A DNA stretch of 64,000 nt, taken from assembly GCA_964215955.1 (NCBI GenBank), contig CAXPDR010000027.1, positions 1 to 64,000 on the forward strand, read 5' to 3'. Below are positions 42,831-51,790 of the stretch, in pieces. The DNA is from GCA-2706205 sp964215955 (GTDB lineage Bacteria; Bdellovibrionota; Bacteriovoracia; Bacteriovoracales; Bacteriovoracaceae). The notes beneath the pieces are model-generated. The model saw only the letters and a program-made list of their open reading frames with translations, made no database searches and was not told the origin of the DNA. The number at the start of each line of letters is the position of its first letter. Positions within the stretch are counted from its first letter, which is position 1. A program made the position numbers and the translations under genes.

Positions 42831-43529
42831 ATGAAATACAAGACAAAGCTTATTGAGGCAACTATTTTAAAGCGATATAAACGTTTTTTATCTGATATAG
42901 AGTTAAAAAGTGGGGAAATTGTTTGTGCCCACGTTCCAAATACCGGAAGCATGACATCCTGCTGGGAGCCTGGTTGGAAAGCTTATCTCACCCACTCTGA
43001 TGATCCAAAGCGAAAATTAAAATATACTCTTGAACTCACCCATAATGGTGAATCCTTAATATCTATTAATACGGGTATGACAAATAAATTAGTTAAGGAA
43101 GCCCTTGATAATAAAGTGATAAAAGAATTGAGTGCTTATTCAGAGATCAAAGCTGAGCAGAAGGTCCTAGACTCTAGGCTAGATTTTTTCCTAACTAATG
43201 AAAACCTTCCAGATGCCTATGTTGAAGTAAAAAATGTAACCCTAAAACAAGATTCTAATAGAGCATTATTTCCCGATGCAGTCTCAACGAGAGGTCAAAA
43301 ACACCTAAAAGACTTGATAGAGCTAAAGTCGATGGGACATAGGGCGGTTATGTTGTATGTTGTAAACAGAACCGATGTAAAAAGCTTTGAACCGGCGATA
43401 GAAATAGATCCTACTTATTCAAAACTCTTATTAGAAGCAAAGAAAGCAGGTGTTGAAATCTTAGCTTATCAAAGCGAAATCACAATTGAAGAAATAAAAA
43501 TTAAAAAGCCTATTAAAGTTATTCTATGA
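42831..43529 (+). CDS. sfsA: SfsA family protein
   Basis: SfsA was named for stimulating sugar fermentation in E. coli; members have a nucleic-acid binding N-terminal part and a nuclease-like core, and their exact role is unsettled. The 232 residues match: AHVPNTGSMTSCWEPG, LPDAYVEVKNVTL, FPDAVSTRGQKHLKDL and HRAVMLYVVNRTDV. The stop overlaps the start of nadD (ATGA), so the pair is translationally coupled. Confidence 0.93.
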   Translation: MKYKTKLIEATILKRYKRFLSDIELKSGEIVCAHVPNTGSMTSCWEPGWKAYLTHSDDPKRKLKYTLELTHNGESLISINTGMTNKLVKEALDNKVIKELSAYSEIKAEQKVLDSRLDFFLTNENLPDAYVEVKNVTLKQDSNRALFPDAVSTRGQKHLKDLIELKSMGHRAVMLYVVNRTDVKSFEPAIEIDPTYSKLLLEAKKAGVEILAYQSEITIEEIKIKKPIKVIL

Positions 43530-44104
43530 GTATAGTAAATTTTATTAAAAATAATTCCGTTCTGGCCAAGGCCAATGAGCTTATCTTTTTTGGTGGAAGC
43601 TTTAACCCCTGGCATGAAGGGCATTCTAGCTGCTTAAGATTAGCCCCTAAAGATTGGCCAATAATTGTTATGCCAGACCACAATCCATTTAAAGATATAG
43701 TTGGGACTAATCAGAAACTAACATCCGTGGAAGAAATTCAGGAGAATCTTAGAAAAATAGAAGCAACAACATACTTATTTGACGAGTATCTTTTAAAAAA
43801 CCAAAAAAATCCATCCCATAAATGGATCAGTGAAGTTCACAAAAACTTCCCTCATAAAAATATATCCCTCCTTATGGGGTTTGATAGTTTTATAAGTATT
43901 GATAGATGGATTAAAGCAGAAACAATTCTAAGCACAGTTAATACCCTTTATATTGCTTCAAGACTAGATGATGAAAAAGTTAAAAAGAAACAAATAAAAG
44001 TTTTGAAAAAAGTTAACTCTGATCTTAATGTGGAATTTATTGGAAACCATGAATACGAAGACCTTTCAAGTACGAAGATTAGAGAAAACTTATCTCAAAA
44101 GTAG
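43526..44104 (+). CDS. nadD: Nicotinate-nucleotide adenylyltransferase
   Basis: NadD adenylates nicotinate mononucleotide in NAD synthesis. The 192-residue protein has the nucleotidyltransferase motif FFGGSFNPWHEGHSS with the catalytic HxGH-type histidines, MPDHNPFKD, LLMGFDSFISI and the C-terminal STKIRENLS. Length is normal. It follows sfsA by overlap and ends with a 15-base overlap with the convergent transporter gene. A related adenylyltransferase function cannot be excluded without alignment. Confidence 0.88.
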   Translation: MSIVNFIKNNSVLAKANELIFFGGSFNPWHEGHSSCLRLAPKDWPIIVMPDHNPFKDIVGTNQKLTSVEEIQENLRKIEATTYLFDEYLLKNQKNPSHKWISEVHKNFPHKNISLLMGFDSFISIDRWIKAETILSTVNTLYIASRLDDEKVKKKQIKVLKKVNSDLNVEFIGNHEYEDLSSTKIRENLSQK

Positions 44105-45211
44105 AATGTCTGTTTTATTTATTAATTCAATATTAATCATTTTCTCTTTGATTTGATCTGCAAATTCTTCTGATTTTAAAACAAGCTCAACATTTAATTT
44201 CCCATTAAGATAATGTAAATTCAGTTGGCAAATTCTTTCAAATTCACTTGCACTGAGAACAGACTTGATTTCTTGCTGAACAATATTTCGAAGAGGAAGT
44301 AATTCGTGTTCATGGGAGACAAACTCCTCACCTTCAATCCTATCATCCTCTACATCTGTATGTACTGTCACATCATAGATATCCTCAATTTTATCCATTA
44401 TACTTCTTGCAACCCAGGTTGCAATTTGATGTCCTTCAGAAACAGAAATAAAAGGATTCACTTCAATATTAATATCCAAGATAGCCTGATTTCCTATTTT
44501 TCTAGACCTAAGGTTATGAAAGCCCCTCACACCATCAATTCTCATAACAATTTCTTTTATTTTTCCAGTCGTCTCTTCATCGAGACTTGTATCAACTAAT
44601 TCGATAAGCGCTTGCTTAATAAAATCATAACCAATTTTTCCAATATAAACCGATACAGCAAAAGCAATGAGCAAATCAATTTTTTGATTTATAAAAATAG
44701 AACAAATAATTCCCACAAGTATAACAATTGAACTTATGGCATCAGTTCTCGAATGCCAGGCATTGGCAATGATCATAGAAGACTTTAGTTCTTCACCTAC
44801 TTTCTTAGTTTTCCTAAATATCCATTCTTTCCCTAAAATTGATAAAAGTGCTATAAGAGCTGTGAGATAGCCCGGTTTAGGACGTTCAACTACTGAAAAA
44901 AGAACCTCATAACTATCATAGGCCATTCCCATACCAACGACTAAGAGAAGAACACCAATAACAATAGTTCCTAAATTTTCGAATTTACCATGCCCATAGG
45001 GGTGATTTTTATCAGCTTCACTAAAGCTTATTTTGGCCATGACCAAAACAAAAAAATCAGATAATAAATCTGATAATGAATGAATTCCATCAGTAATCAA
45101 TGCTTGCGAGAAGTATAGTTTCCCCACCAGAATTTTTACGACGCCTAGGCTGAGATCTAGTAGTGCTCCCATTAGGGTTATATTTCTAGCAATTTTGGCT
45201 TTATCTTTCAT
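44090..45211 (-). CDS. Cation diffusion facilitator metal exporter
   Basis: This 373-residue protein is a metal/proton antiporter of the CDF family (zinc, iron, manganese or cobalt). Six membrane helices carry the metal-site pairs ITDGIHSLSDLLSDF and NAWHSRTDAISS (both H-x-x-x-D), followed by the cytosolic ferredoxin-like domain (IVMRIDGVRGFHNLRSRKIG and YDVTVHTDVEDD). The part after about residue 290 is longer than in simple FieF proteins and contains a second small domain. The substrate cannot be read from sequence. Confidence 0.92.
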   Translation of the reverse strand: MKDKAKIARNITLMGALLDLSLGVVKILVGKLYFSQALITDGIHSLSDLLSDFFVLVMAKISFSEADKNHPYGHGKFENLGTIVIGVLLLVVGMGMAYDSYEVLFSVVERPKPGYLTALIALLSILGKEWIFRKTKKVGEELKSSMIIANAWHSRTDAISSIVILVGIICSIFINQKIDLLIAFAVSVYIGKIGYDFIKQALIELVDTSLDEETTGKIKEIVMRIDGVRGFHNLRSRKIGNQAILDINIEVNPFISVSEGHQIATWVARSIMDKIEDIYDVTVHTDVEDDRIEGEEFVSHEHELLPLRNIVQQEIKSVLSASEFERICQLNLHYLNGKLNVELVLKSEEFADQIKEKMINIELINKTDILLLR

Positions 45212-45226
45212 TTTATAATTATGCCA

Positions 45227-45254
45227 TAAAAAAAGGCCAGCTTAAAGCTGGCCT
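45227..45254 (-). terminator. Terminator of the metalloprotease gene
   Basis: AGGCCAGCTT (45234-45243) pairs with AAGCTGGCCT (45245-45254); in practice the loop is three or more bases. On the minus strand it is followed by a run of seven T. It separates the metalloprotease from the CDF transporter. Confidence 0.9.
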
Positions 45255-45279
45255 CATATTTAAGTAGTCAAAACTAATT

Positions 45280-48200
45280 TTATAAACCACCAAGACTATC
45301 TAGATCGAAAAGATCATCAAGTTGAATCCCCTCTCTTAAGTCTTCTTGAGTTTTATATTTTGGTAGATTTTTTAATTGCTTTTTATAAAAATCAACTAAA
45401 TCATCAGTCATTTTACCAGAGATATATTGAACAAGTAGATCAATTGGTAAATTAAATAATTTAGCTTCAGAAGGATTACTTGGCTGAGTCATAATAGCTT
45501 GTCTCATAGCAATTATAGACTTCATAACCTCTACGCCTTCATTATATACTGCAAATACTTTAGGACCATTTACAGGACCTAATGCCTGATTAAATGCTTC
45601 TACCGGAACCTCAGCCCCCTGAGTTCCAAGATCAACAAGTTGAGTATGTAAACTCTCTGGTAATCCAAAGAAGACCTTGTGATTATCACTTAACTCAGCA
45701 GGTGCTTCAGGATTAGTTCTTCTTTTAATAACATCAAGAAGTAGAGCTTTATCAACTGTATCTAAGTAGCTTTTCTCAACAATAGAAGAAACCATAACAT
45801 TTGCAATCGGCATTTGATCACTTGAGTGATAAATCAAATCTATTCCATCAAACCAGTAAGTGTGATTAGGAATCTGATTGAAAGTCTCAAATGCACTAAA
45901 TTTATTTACAGCAACAATATTAGCTGACTCATGGGCCTGCTTACTATTGGCCTCACCTACGTTAACACTTTGTTTTTCAATTCTATTCAGTGCAACTTTT
46001 ATGAGATTATTTTGCCCTGACTTATCCATACCTAAGACTCTTTTTAGTCCACCAAAAACATCTTCTAATTGTTCGATTTTATAATCACTTCCAATCACGT
46101 AAGGTACCAAAAATTTTCCTCCATTTTTAGCAGTGAATGGCAGAGGTTGTTCAAGTGGAACACCAGCAGCATAGTGAGTAAGGATATTTAAAGCTTTCTC
46201 TTGGATTGATGGAATATCAATTAGCGCCATCTGATTTGAATCAGTTGTTCTATGTCTCCATCTTCTTTTAAATAAAGCTTCCATCGCAAATACTTTATCT
46301 GGCCAAGTTCCTAGAACCGCTCTATCTGTAACATATTTGTACTCAGGATTAGTATCCTTAAACCCATTTAAGAATTTTCCATTTTCACCAACTATTAGTT
46401 GTTTACCTTTTGAATCTTTTTCAATCTTGGCTACTACAGCATCATCAAAACATGAAGTTGGAACATGCTTGATATCATATTTAACATCATCATAAATATC
46501 ATTAAGCTTAGTGTATTTAACAATAACATTTGGCTTATCTTTATTGGCAACGGCACAGATATGATCTGGAGTCTTTAAGATATCAATAAAGAAATCTCCA
46601 ACTAAACTTACAGCGTCTCTATAATCATTAATTCGCTTACAAATTGGATACTGAGCAACTTCAGCAGGAGAACATCCGCGACTCATAGTATCGACTCCAA
46701 AGATACCAGCAAAGAATTCAAATTCTTCGATGATATCTCTGATTTGACCAAATTCATACCTTCTCCAGTAAGAGTACTCATGAACATCGTATGCGCTATA
46801 ATCTAATCTTCCATCTCTAAAGTTTCTATACTTATATAGATCACCATATCTTTTAATTCTAAATTTAGCGATTTCAGTTAATGTTGTACCTTCATCAAAT
46901 CTATTACAAAGTGATGATAAACCAGCATTTTCATCAGTACAAAAAGCAAATGGTTTTCTGGAAAGCCCCTCAGCCTCAAGCCTTTCATCTAGATCCGTAA
47001 CAGAGCCTACAACTTTACGCTCTTGCCCGTTTACAAGATCAACTTTTCTAGCATAAGCAAACTTTAAAGCTGCCATATCATATTTACCAAGAGACTTTAA
47101 TTGATTAAACTTTGAGAATGCATAATCCATGATAGAAGAATAAGCAGCCGGTTGCTCCATTCCATATTTATTAGCATCTTCTTCAGTAAAAAAGTTCGCT
47201 ACATCAGTTGATCCAGAAAAATTATGTCTTAAACCTAAGTTATGACCTAACTCGTGGATAAGAGTAGACTTATAAGATTCTACTAAGATTATTGTTTTAA
47301 CCTTTTCTTTTTGTTGCTTTGAAAGCTTATCAAATGGCTTTAACGTTCCATTTGGATTTTTAATACCAGGAATATTAAAGATTGCAGGATAGATAACTTT
47401 TGTTGTTCCAGCAATTGGAAACTCTTCAATTGTATGTTCATGGAAAAAGCCATGCCCATGTTTCCCTTCAGACATCTCAATCATTTTTCTATCTAGCGCA
47501 GAGAATCCAGCTAAACCTTCTTCTCCAGTCATCGCTTTTTGTCTTAAATCAACTTGCTCTGCCATTCTTAAATCTAGAACTTTTTGAATTTGTTTTTCAT
47601 CAAAATGAGCAAAATGCTTTAATCTTTGTTCGATAGAAGCTTCAGGAAATTGAACCATTTTTTCATCTATTCTGATATTTTCTAATTTATTAATAGCTCC
47701 AATCTCAGCTAATACTGATGCAGCTTCAGGAGTGACAGGAGTTTGTTCCTCTTCTGATTCTTCCTTTGCTGTTGCTAATTCATTAGCTAAAGTCTCAGGA
47801 AGACTTTCAAGAGCAGATTTGGCAACTGTATAACCTTCTAAAAGAACAGGTTCTTCTTTATTTCTTTCAATACTTAAATCTACAGCTGCTTGATAAACTC
47901 TACGTACAGTTGAAGTTAAAACTCCTCCATACATATTAGTGTGTGCCTGAACGATTTCTCCAGTATATGGGTTCGCTACAGAAGGTCCGTATCCAAGAAG
48001 TCCATTTGCAAGAGGATCTTCAATTAAAACGATTGTATTATATCTTAAATCTCCAGGGGCTACTTCTGGTTTCCCATACTCTTGTGTAACAAGCTTCAGA
48101 TTAAATGGAACACTTGCTTCATCAAAACCTTGATTGATAATTGCAGCTACTTCATATGTCGCGTTAAGAAGTGCTTTATTTTCAGGCTTAGAATAATTTG

Positions 48201-49140
48201 AACTTAAATGATAAACAAGTTCATTATTTTTTCTTTGTGGAGCCCATCTATTCATTAAAATTTCTTTATCTTCTCTTTGAGAATCAAAATTATCATTTAA
48301 AACAAGTCTTTGAGCTTTAAAAAACCCAAACTCATCATGATCAGGAGTAGGATAAGAAATGGACTTATATCCAGGAGTTGCTAATTGCTTTAATTCAACT
48401 AAAGAAAAAAAGTATCTTACGTTAAAACTACTATTTTTAACTTCATAATTCGTAAAATCAAAATTTCTTCTGATACATCTCCAAGTATTATTAAGCTTAT
48501 AAGTCTTTTCAAGCTCAACGTTAACAACACCATCAGAGATTTCGTAATCAACAACTTTAGTCCCTTGTAAAGAAGCACAACCACCAGCTTCTACAGCATT
48601 CGCAGCATTAAGAAAGTTAACTTCTTTGATCTGCATTCCAGCATAATCTGGTGTAAAGTGAGTTTTTTCTTCCCAAGTTATTTCGGTATTTTCTTCTTCT
48701 TTATTCGTACAATCACCGTATTCATCTTCAGAACATTGATAAGATGCATATGTCCCAGGAAGTGTTAACACGGGAAGTTCGTTAAGTTCATTATCAGAGA
48801 ATCTATCATCGATCGGAAGCTCAATAACCTCAAGTCCTTCTTCACTCCATGCCAGTTTAACAATCTTCTCTTTACCTTGGTAAAAAGGAGCTGCATCTAC
48901 AACTTCCATTGGAGTTCCCATTGTCATAGGTACGTATAAATACTTAACAGGAATTTCCTTAGTTACAGTTTTTTCTACGCCATCTAATCCAACGACTTTT
49001 TGATTAATAGTTTCAGTTAGCTTAAAAGCAGACTTTCTTAGTTGCTCAGGTTCCTTGTACACTTTATCGTACGATTTTTCCTTAGCACAACCAACGAGTA
49101 TACTTGCGACTAGTAATGTTGGTGTCAGTTTCTTGAACAT
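45280..49140 (-). CDS. Very large zinc metalloprotease lipoprotein
   Basis: This 1286-residue protein has a signal sequence and lipobox (ASILVGC), so it is lipid-anchored. The protease centre is clear: HELGHNLGLRHNF, the extended zinc motif of metzincin-like enzymes (H-E-x-x-H-x-x-G-x-x-H), and the Met-turn AYSSIMDYAF about 40 residues later. The family resembles the large zinc-dependent metalloproteases with DUF5117/DUF4953-type regions. Long flanking regions (about 640 residues before and 580 after the motif) probably include binding and regulatory domains. In the same direction and 19 bases behind a barrel protein gene, so the two may be co-expressed. A role in degrading external or periplasmic protein is inferred. 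Confidence 0.88.
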   Translation of the reverse strand: MFKKLTPTLLVASILVGCAKEKSYDKVYKEPEQLRKSAFKLTETINQKVVGLDGVEKTVTKEIPVKYLYVPMTMGTPMEVVDAAPFYQGKEKIVKLAWSEEGLEVIELPIDDRFSDNELNELPVLTLPGTYASYQCSEDEYGDCTNKEEENTEITWEEKTHFTPDYAGMQIKEVNFLNAANAVEAGGCASLQGTKVVDYEISDGVVNVELEKTYKLNNTWRCIRRNFDFTNYEVKNSSFNVRYFFSLVELKQLATPGYKSISYPTPDHDEFGFFKAQRLVLNDNFDSQREDKEILMNRWAPQRKNNELVYHLSSNYSKPENKALLNATYEVAAIINQGFDEASVPFNLKLVTQEYGKPEVAPGDLRYNTIVLIEDPLANGLLGYGPSVANPYTGEIVQAHTNMYGGVLTSTVRRVYQAAVDLSIERNKEEPVLLEGYTVAKSALESLPETLANELATAKEESEEEQTPVTPEAASVLAEIGAINKLENIRIDEKMVQFPEASIEQRLKHFAHFDEKQIQKVLDLRMAEQVDLRQKAMTGEEGLAGFSALDRKMIEMSEGKHGHGFFHEHTIEEFPIAGTTKVIYPAIFNIPGIKNPNGTLKPFDKLSKQQKEKVKTIILVESYKSTLIHELGHNLGLRHNFSGSTDVANFFTEEDANKYGMEQPAAYSSIMDYAFSKFNQLKSLGKYDMAALKFAYARKVDLVNGQERKVVGSVTDLDERLEAEGLSRKPFAFCTDENAGLSSLCNRFDEGTTLTEIAKFRIKRYGDLYKYRNFRDGRLDYSAYDVHEYSYWRRYEFGQIRDIIEEFEFFAGIFGVDTMSRGCSPAEVAQYPICKRINDYRDAVSLVGDFFIDILKTPDHICAVANKDKPNVIVKYTKLNDIYDDVKYDIKHVPTSCFDDAVVAKIEKDSKGKQLIVGENGKFLNGFKDTNPEYKYVTDRAVLGTWPDKVFAMEALFKRRWRHRTTDSNQMALIDIPSIQEKALNILTHYAAGVPLEQPLPFTAKNGGKFLVPYVIGSDYKIEQLEDVFGGLKRVLGMDKSGQNNLIKVALNRIEKQSVNVGEANSKQAHESANIVAVNKFSAFETFNQIPNHTYWFDGIDLIYHSSDQMPIANVMVSSIVEKSYLDTVDKALLLDVIKRRTNPEAPAELSDNHKVFFGLPESLHTQLVDLGTQGAEVPVEAFNQALGPVNGPKVFAVYNEGVEVMKSIIAMRQAIMTQPSNPSEAKLFNLPIDLLVQYISGKMTDDLVDFYKKQLKNLPKYKTQEDLREGIQLDDLFDLDSLGGL

Positions 49141-49159
49141 TCGTTCCTCCTATTTTCCC

Positions 49160-50284
49160 CTAAAAACTTAAAGTTAAGTTTCCATAAAATGTTGTGTTTC
49201 TCTGGTCATATAATTCAATATTTGAATTAGGACCTTTTTCATTATTTACCAAAGCTCCACCTTGAATAGTCCCTACTGCTAGCGTTGTGTTTTCCGAAGC
49301 TGTATAAGAAAAAGCTGTCATTGTGGCATAGCTTGGAGTTCTTCTAGTTCCTTTATAGGACCATTTATCAGCATAAGTCATACTGATAGCAATTGACATT
49401 GAATCAGTAACATCATACCCAGAGCTAATTGTTTGAGATAATTTATATTCAGTATTAACCTGATTTGTTCTAGTCGTTTCATACTCATGAAAATACCTAC
49501 CAATCACTGGACTATAACCAAAGCCTAATGTATCAGTTAGCTGATAACTTAATGTATTACTAGATTCAAGGCCAATAATCATTTCTTGATTACGCTTACT
49601 CCTTTCACTTGTTGGTACAATTGCTGAAAGAGAAGGTATATAACTTAATTTTTTGGTAATTTTTATTGGGCTTTTCGTTACTGTTAAACTGGTATCGTTT
49701 AATGATTCTTCATAACTTGTCGCGAGATCTTTACCAACCGAAATACCAAGTCGCCCAGTGTACTCACTATTAAATTTATACCCTAAAACATATCCAATTT
49801 GAGAACCATAATTTTTATATTCATTACTCGTTTCATTTGTATCGGTACTCATCATCATATTTAAAACTTGTGAAAATTTTCCACCAGATATATCTAAGGT
49901 TCTATTGTCTAAATTTGTCTCTGTTGTAGAAAGGGCAGCTTGCTTAGTTTCTACTTTATCTTCAACTTTTGCTGTCTTTTTTATAGTTTTAACTTTTGTT
50001 TTAACTATTTTCTTTTTTACAGGTTTTGTAATCTCCTTAATTGGAGTTACTTCAGCTAATTCATTTCCAGATTGAGGGTTAATAGTGTCAATCTCTGCCT
50101 TATCTTCAGAATCAGCATCCTGAATCATAGAATCAAGCTGTAGCTGTTCCTGTTCAAGAATTTCTTCTTTAACTTCACTATTTTTTGTAGAAGCAATTTT
50201 TGGTGTTTCATCCTTGTTATCTAAAAGATAAAGACTTGCTCCGATAATGGCCGCCATTGAGACGATACTTAAAAGGTATTTCAT
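49160..50284 (-). CDS. Outer-membrane beta-barrel-like protein with an N-terminal anchor
   Basis: This 374-residue protein starts with a hydrophobic N-terminal segment (MKYLLSIVSMAAIIGASLYL), then a low-complexity acidic and Lys-rich linker (about residues 25-115, with KKKIVKTKVKTIKKTAK), and ends in a series of amphipathic strands (GYVLGYKFNSEYTGRLGIS, SYTASENTTLAVGTIQ) terminating in TFYGNLTLSF, with the C-terminal Phe typical of outer-membrane barrels. ATG 50284 is preferred over 50299 because the anchor starts there and GGGGAAAG lies upstream. Gene order with the metalloprotease suggests cooperation, not proved. Confidence 0.75.
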   Translation of the reverse strand: MKYLLSIVSMAAIIGASLYLLDNKDETPKIASTKNSEVKEEILEQEQLQLDSMIQDADSEDKAEIDTINPQSGNELAEVTPIKEITKPVKKKIVKTKVKTIKKTAKVEDKVETKQAALSTTETNLDNRTLDISGGKFSQVLNMMMSTDTNETSNEYKNYGSQIGYVLGYKFNSEYTGRLGISVGKDLATSYEESLNDTSLTVTKSPIKITKKLSYIPSLSAIVPTSERSKRNQEMIIGLESSNTLSYQLTDTLGFGYSPVIGRYFHEYETTRTNQVNTEYKLSQTISSGYDVTDSMSIAISMTYADKWSYKGTRRTPSYATMTAFSYTASENTTLAVGTIQGGALVNNEKGPNSNIELYDQRNTTFYGNLTLSF

Positions 50285-50415
50285 AAATACTTTCCCCAAT
50301 ATTACAGTTTATTCAAAATCCTTTTTGAACTAATGGCCCATTATGCAAAATAAGTGACAACTCTCAAGAGGAGAGGTAAAATTTATACATAGCGGAGCAT
50401 TAAAATAGTGAAATT

Positions 50416-51051
50416 ATGGAAAAAATTACATTAAAAAAGGTTGTAAACCACAAAAATAAGAATTTAATCATCCCTCTCTTGACTGGGATCTTTCTGACTT
50501 TTTACACGGTGAGTGGTGCAATCGGAAACCAAAATGGCACCTTTTTATTTATTCCTCAATGGGAAAAAGATATCCCATTTCTTGTTTGGAGTATTTGGAT
50601 TTATATAATTCTTTACCCAGTTTATTTAATCTGGGCCTTGTGGAGCTATAAAGATGAAATTGAAATGAATAAAACCCTATATGGTTTTTTGGTTTTAACC
50701 CTCATTTCATGTTCTATTTTTATCGTGTTTCCTGTGATTTACCCAAGACAGTTTTATCCCCTCCCACTTTCAAATGATATAAGCACTCTAATCTTTAGAG
50801 GAATGAGGGAATTGGATAAACCAAGTAATTGCTTTCCTTCACTCCATGTAGGTTTATGCTATTTATTCTGTTTTGGATTTCTAAAAGAGAGTAAAACTAA
50901 ATATTATATATCTCTATTTGTTTCAACTCTTATTGCTATTTCTACCCTGACGACCAAGCAGCATTATATATATGATATCGTAGGTGGCTTTTTCTTGGCG
51001 TTAGCTATCTATATCTTTTTTAGAAAAACTACGGTTATAAGTAATTCTTAA
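50416..51051 (+). CDS. PAP2-family membrane phosphatase or phosphotransferase
   Basis: This 211-residue membrane protein has about five or six hydrophobic helices and the PAP2 signatures: CFPSLHVGLCYLF (the P-S-x-H motif) and, later, TTKQHYIYDIVGG (the H-x-x-x-D motif). Enzymes of this family remove phosphate from lipids or transfer head groups. The arrangement resembles the inositol-phosphoryl-transferase branch. The substrate is unknown. Its 3' end overlaps the convergent pheC by 17 bases. Confidence 0.85.
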   Translation: MEKITLKKVVNHKNKNLIIPLLTGIFLTFYTVSGAIGNQNGTFLFIPQWEKDIPFLVWSIWIYIILYPVYLIWALWSYKDEIEMNKTLYGFLVLTLISCSIFIVFPVIYPRQFYPLPLSNDISTLIFRGMRELDKPSNCFPSLHVGLCYLFCFGFLKESKTKYYISLFVSTLIAISTLTTKQHYIYDIVGGFFLALAIYIFFRKTTVISNS

Positions 51052-51790
51052 TTATCAGCTTGAATTCATCCGTTTCTTTGAACTCAGTAAACCACTTAGT
51101 TAAAAAGAAATTCCACTTTCTATCAAATGGAGAAAAGCTGGTAATTGCCCCTTCTGTTAATGGTCTTTCAAGGGTCGGACACAAGACCTTAGGATATTTT
51201 TTAGCCTGGTACAAAGCTTCTACCAAGTCAGTAACCATAACATCGGCCCTATTTTGAATAATTTCATTAAATATCTTCGTATTATCATTGAAAATTCTAA
51301 GATCTGTTTCAGCTAAGTTTTTCAAGGCAAATTTATGATTTGTACCACCTGGATTAACAATGAGACGTGTGGATTTTTTATTAATATCTTCAATGGATGC
51401 AAACTTTTTCTTTTCATCACATCTGGCGATGGCCATTTTTCCATTTGCAAGATACGGAGGAGTCATATGACCAATACTTATGCGGGCTTCAGTTTGAGAA
51501 ATACCACTCAGAGCGATATCAAAAGAGTCCATTAATAAGTCATCAGAAAGGGTTGGCCAACTTGTGGGAATGATTTTCAATTCAACTTTCAAATCTTTTG
51601 CAAGAGCTTTAGCAATTTCAATATCAATGCCACTATACTCACCTCTTTCGTCAACAAAACTAAATGGAGCATAATCTCCAGTCGTTCCAAACCTAAGAAC
51701 ACCATTTTTTTTAATTATGTCTAATTTTGATTCAGAATAATAACTATGGATAGAGCAACCCACCAACAAAAATAGTGCTAAAAATTTCAA
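51035..51790 (-). CDS. pheC: Cyclohexadienyl dehydratase-like periplasmic lipoprotein
   Basis: This 251-residue protein has the periplasmic binding protein type II fold (SBP_bac_3) and closely follows the PheC branch, which converts prephenate or arogenate to phenylpyruvate or phenylalanine outside the cytoplasm. Seen are LRFGTTGDYAPFSFVDE, TSWPTLSDDL, ALSGISQTEARIS, IVNPGGTNHKFA, FNDNTKIFNEI and VMVTDLVEAL. The N-terminus has a lipobox (LLVGCS, Cys12), so it appears lipid-anchored. It overlaps the stop of the acyltransferase gene by four bases. A simple amino-acid binding protein is the alternative. Confidence 0.82.
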   Translation of the reverse strand: MKFLALFLLVGCSIHSYYSESKLDIIKKNGVLRFGTTGDYAPFSFVDERGEYSGIDIEIAKALAKDLKVELKIIPTSWPTLSDDLLMDSFDIALSGISQTEARISIGHMTPPYLANGKMAIARCDEKKKFASIEDINKKSTRLIVNPGGTNHKFALKNLAETDLRIFNDNTKIFNEIIQNRADVMVTDLVEALYQAKKYPKVLCPTLERPLTEGAITSFSPFDRKWNFFLTKWFTEFKETDEFKLIIKNYL

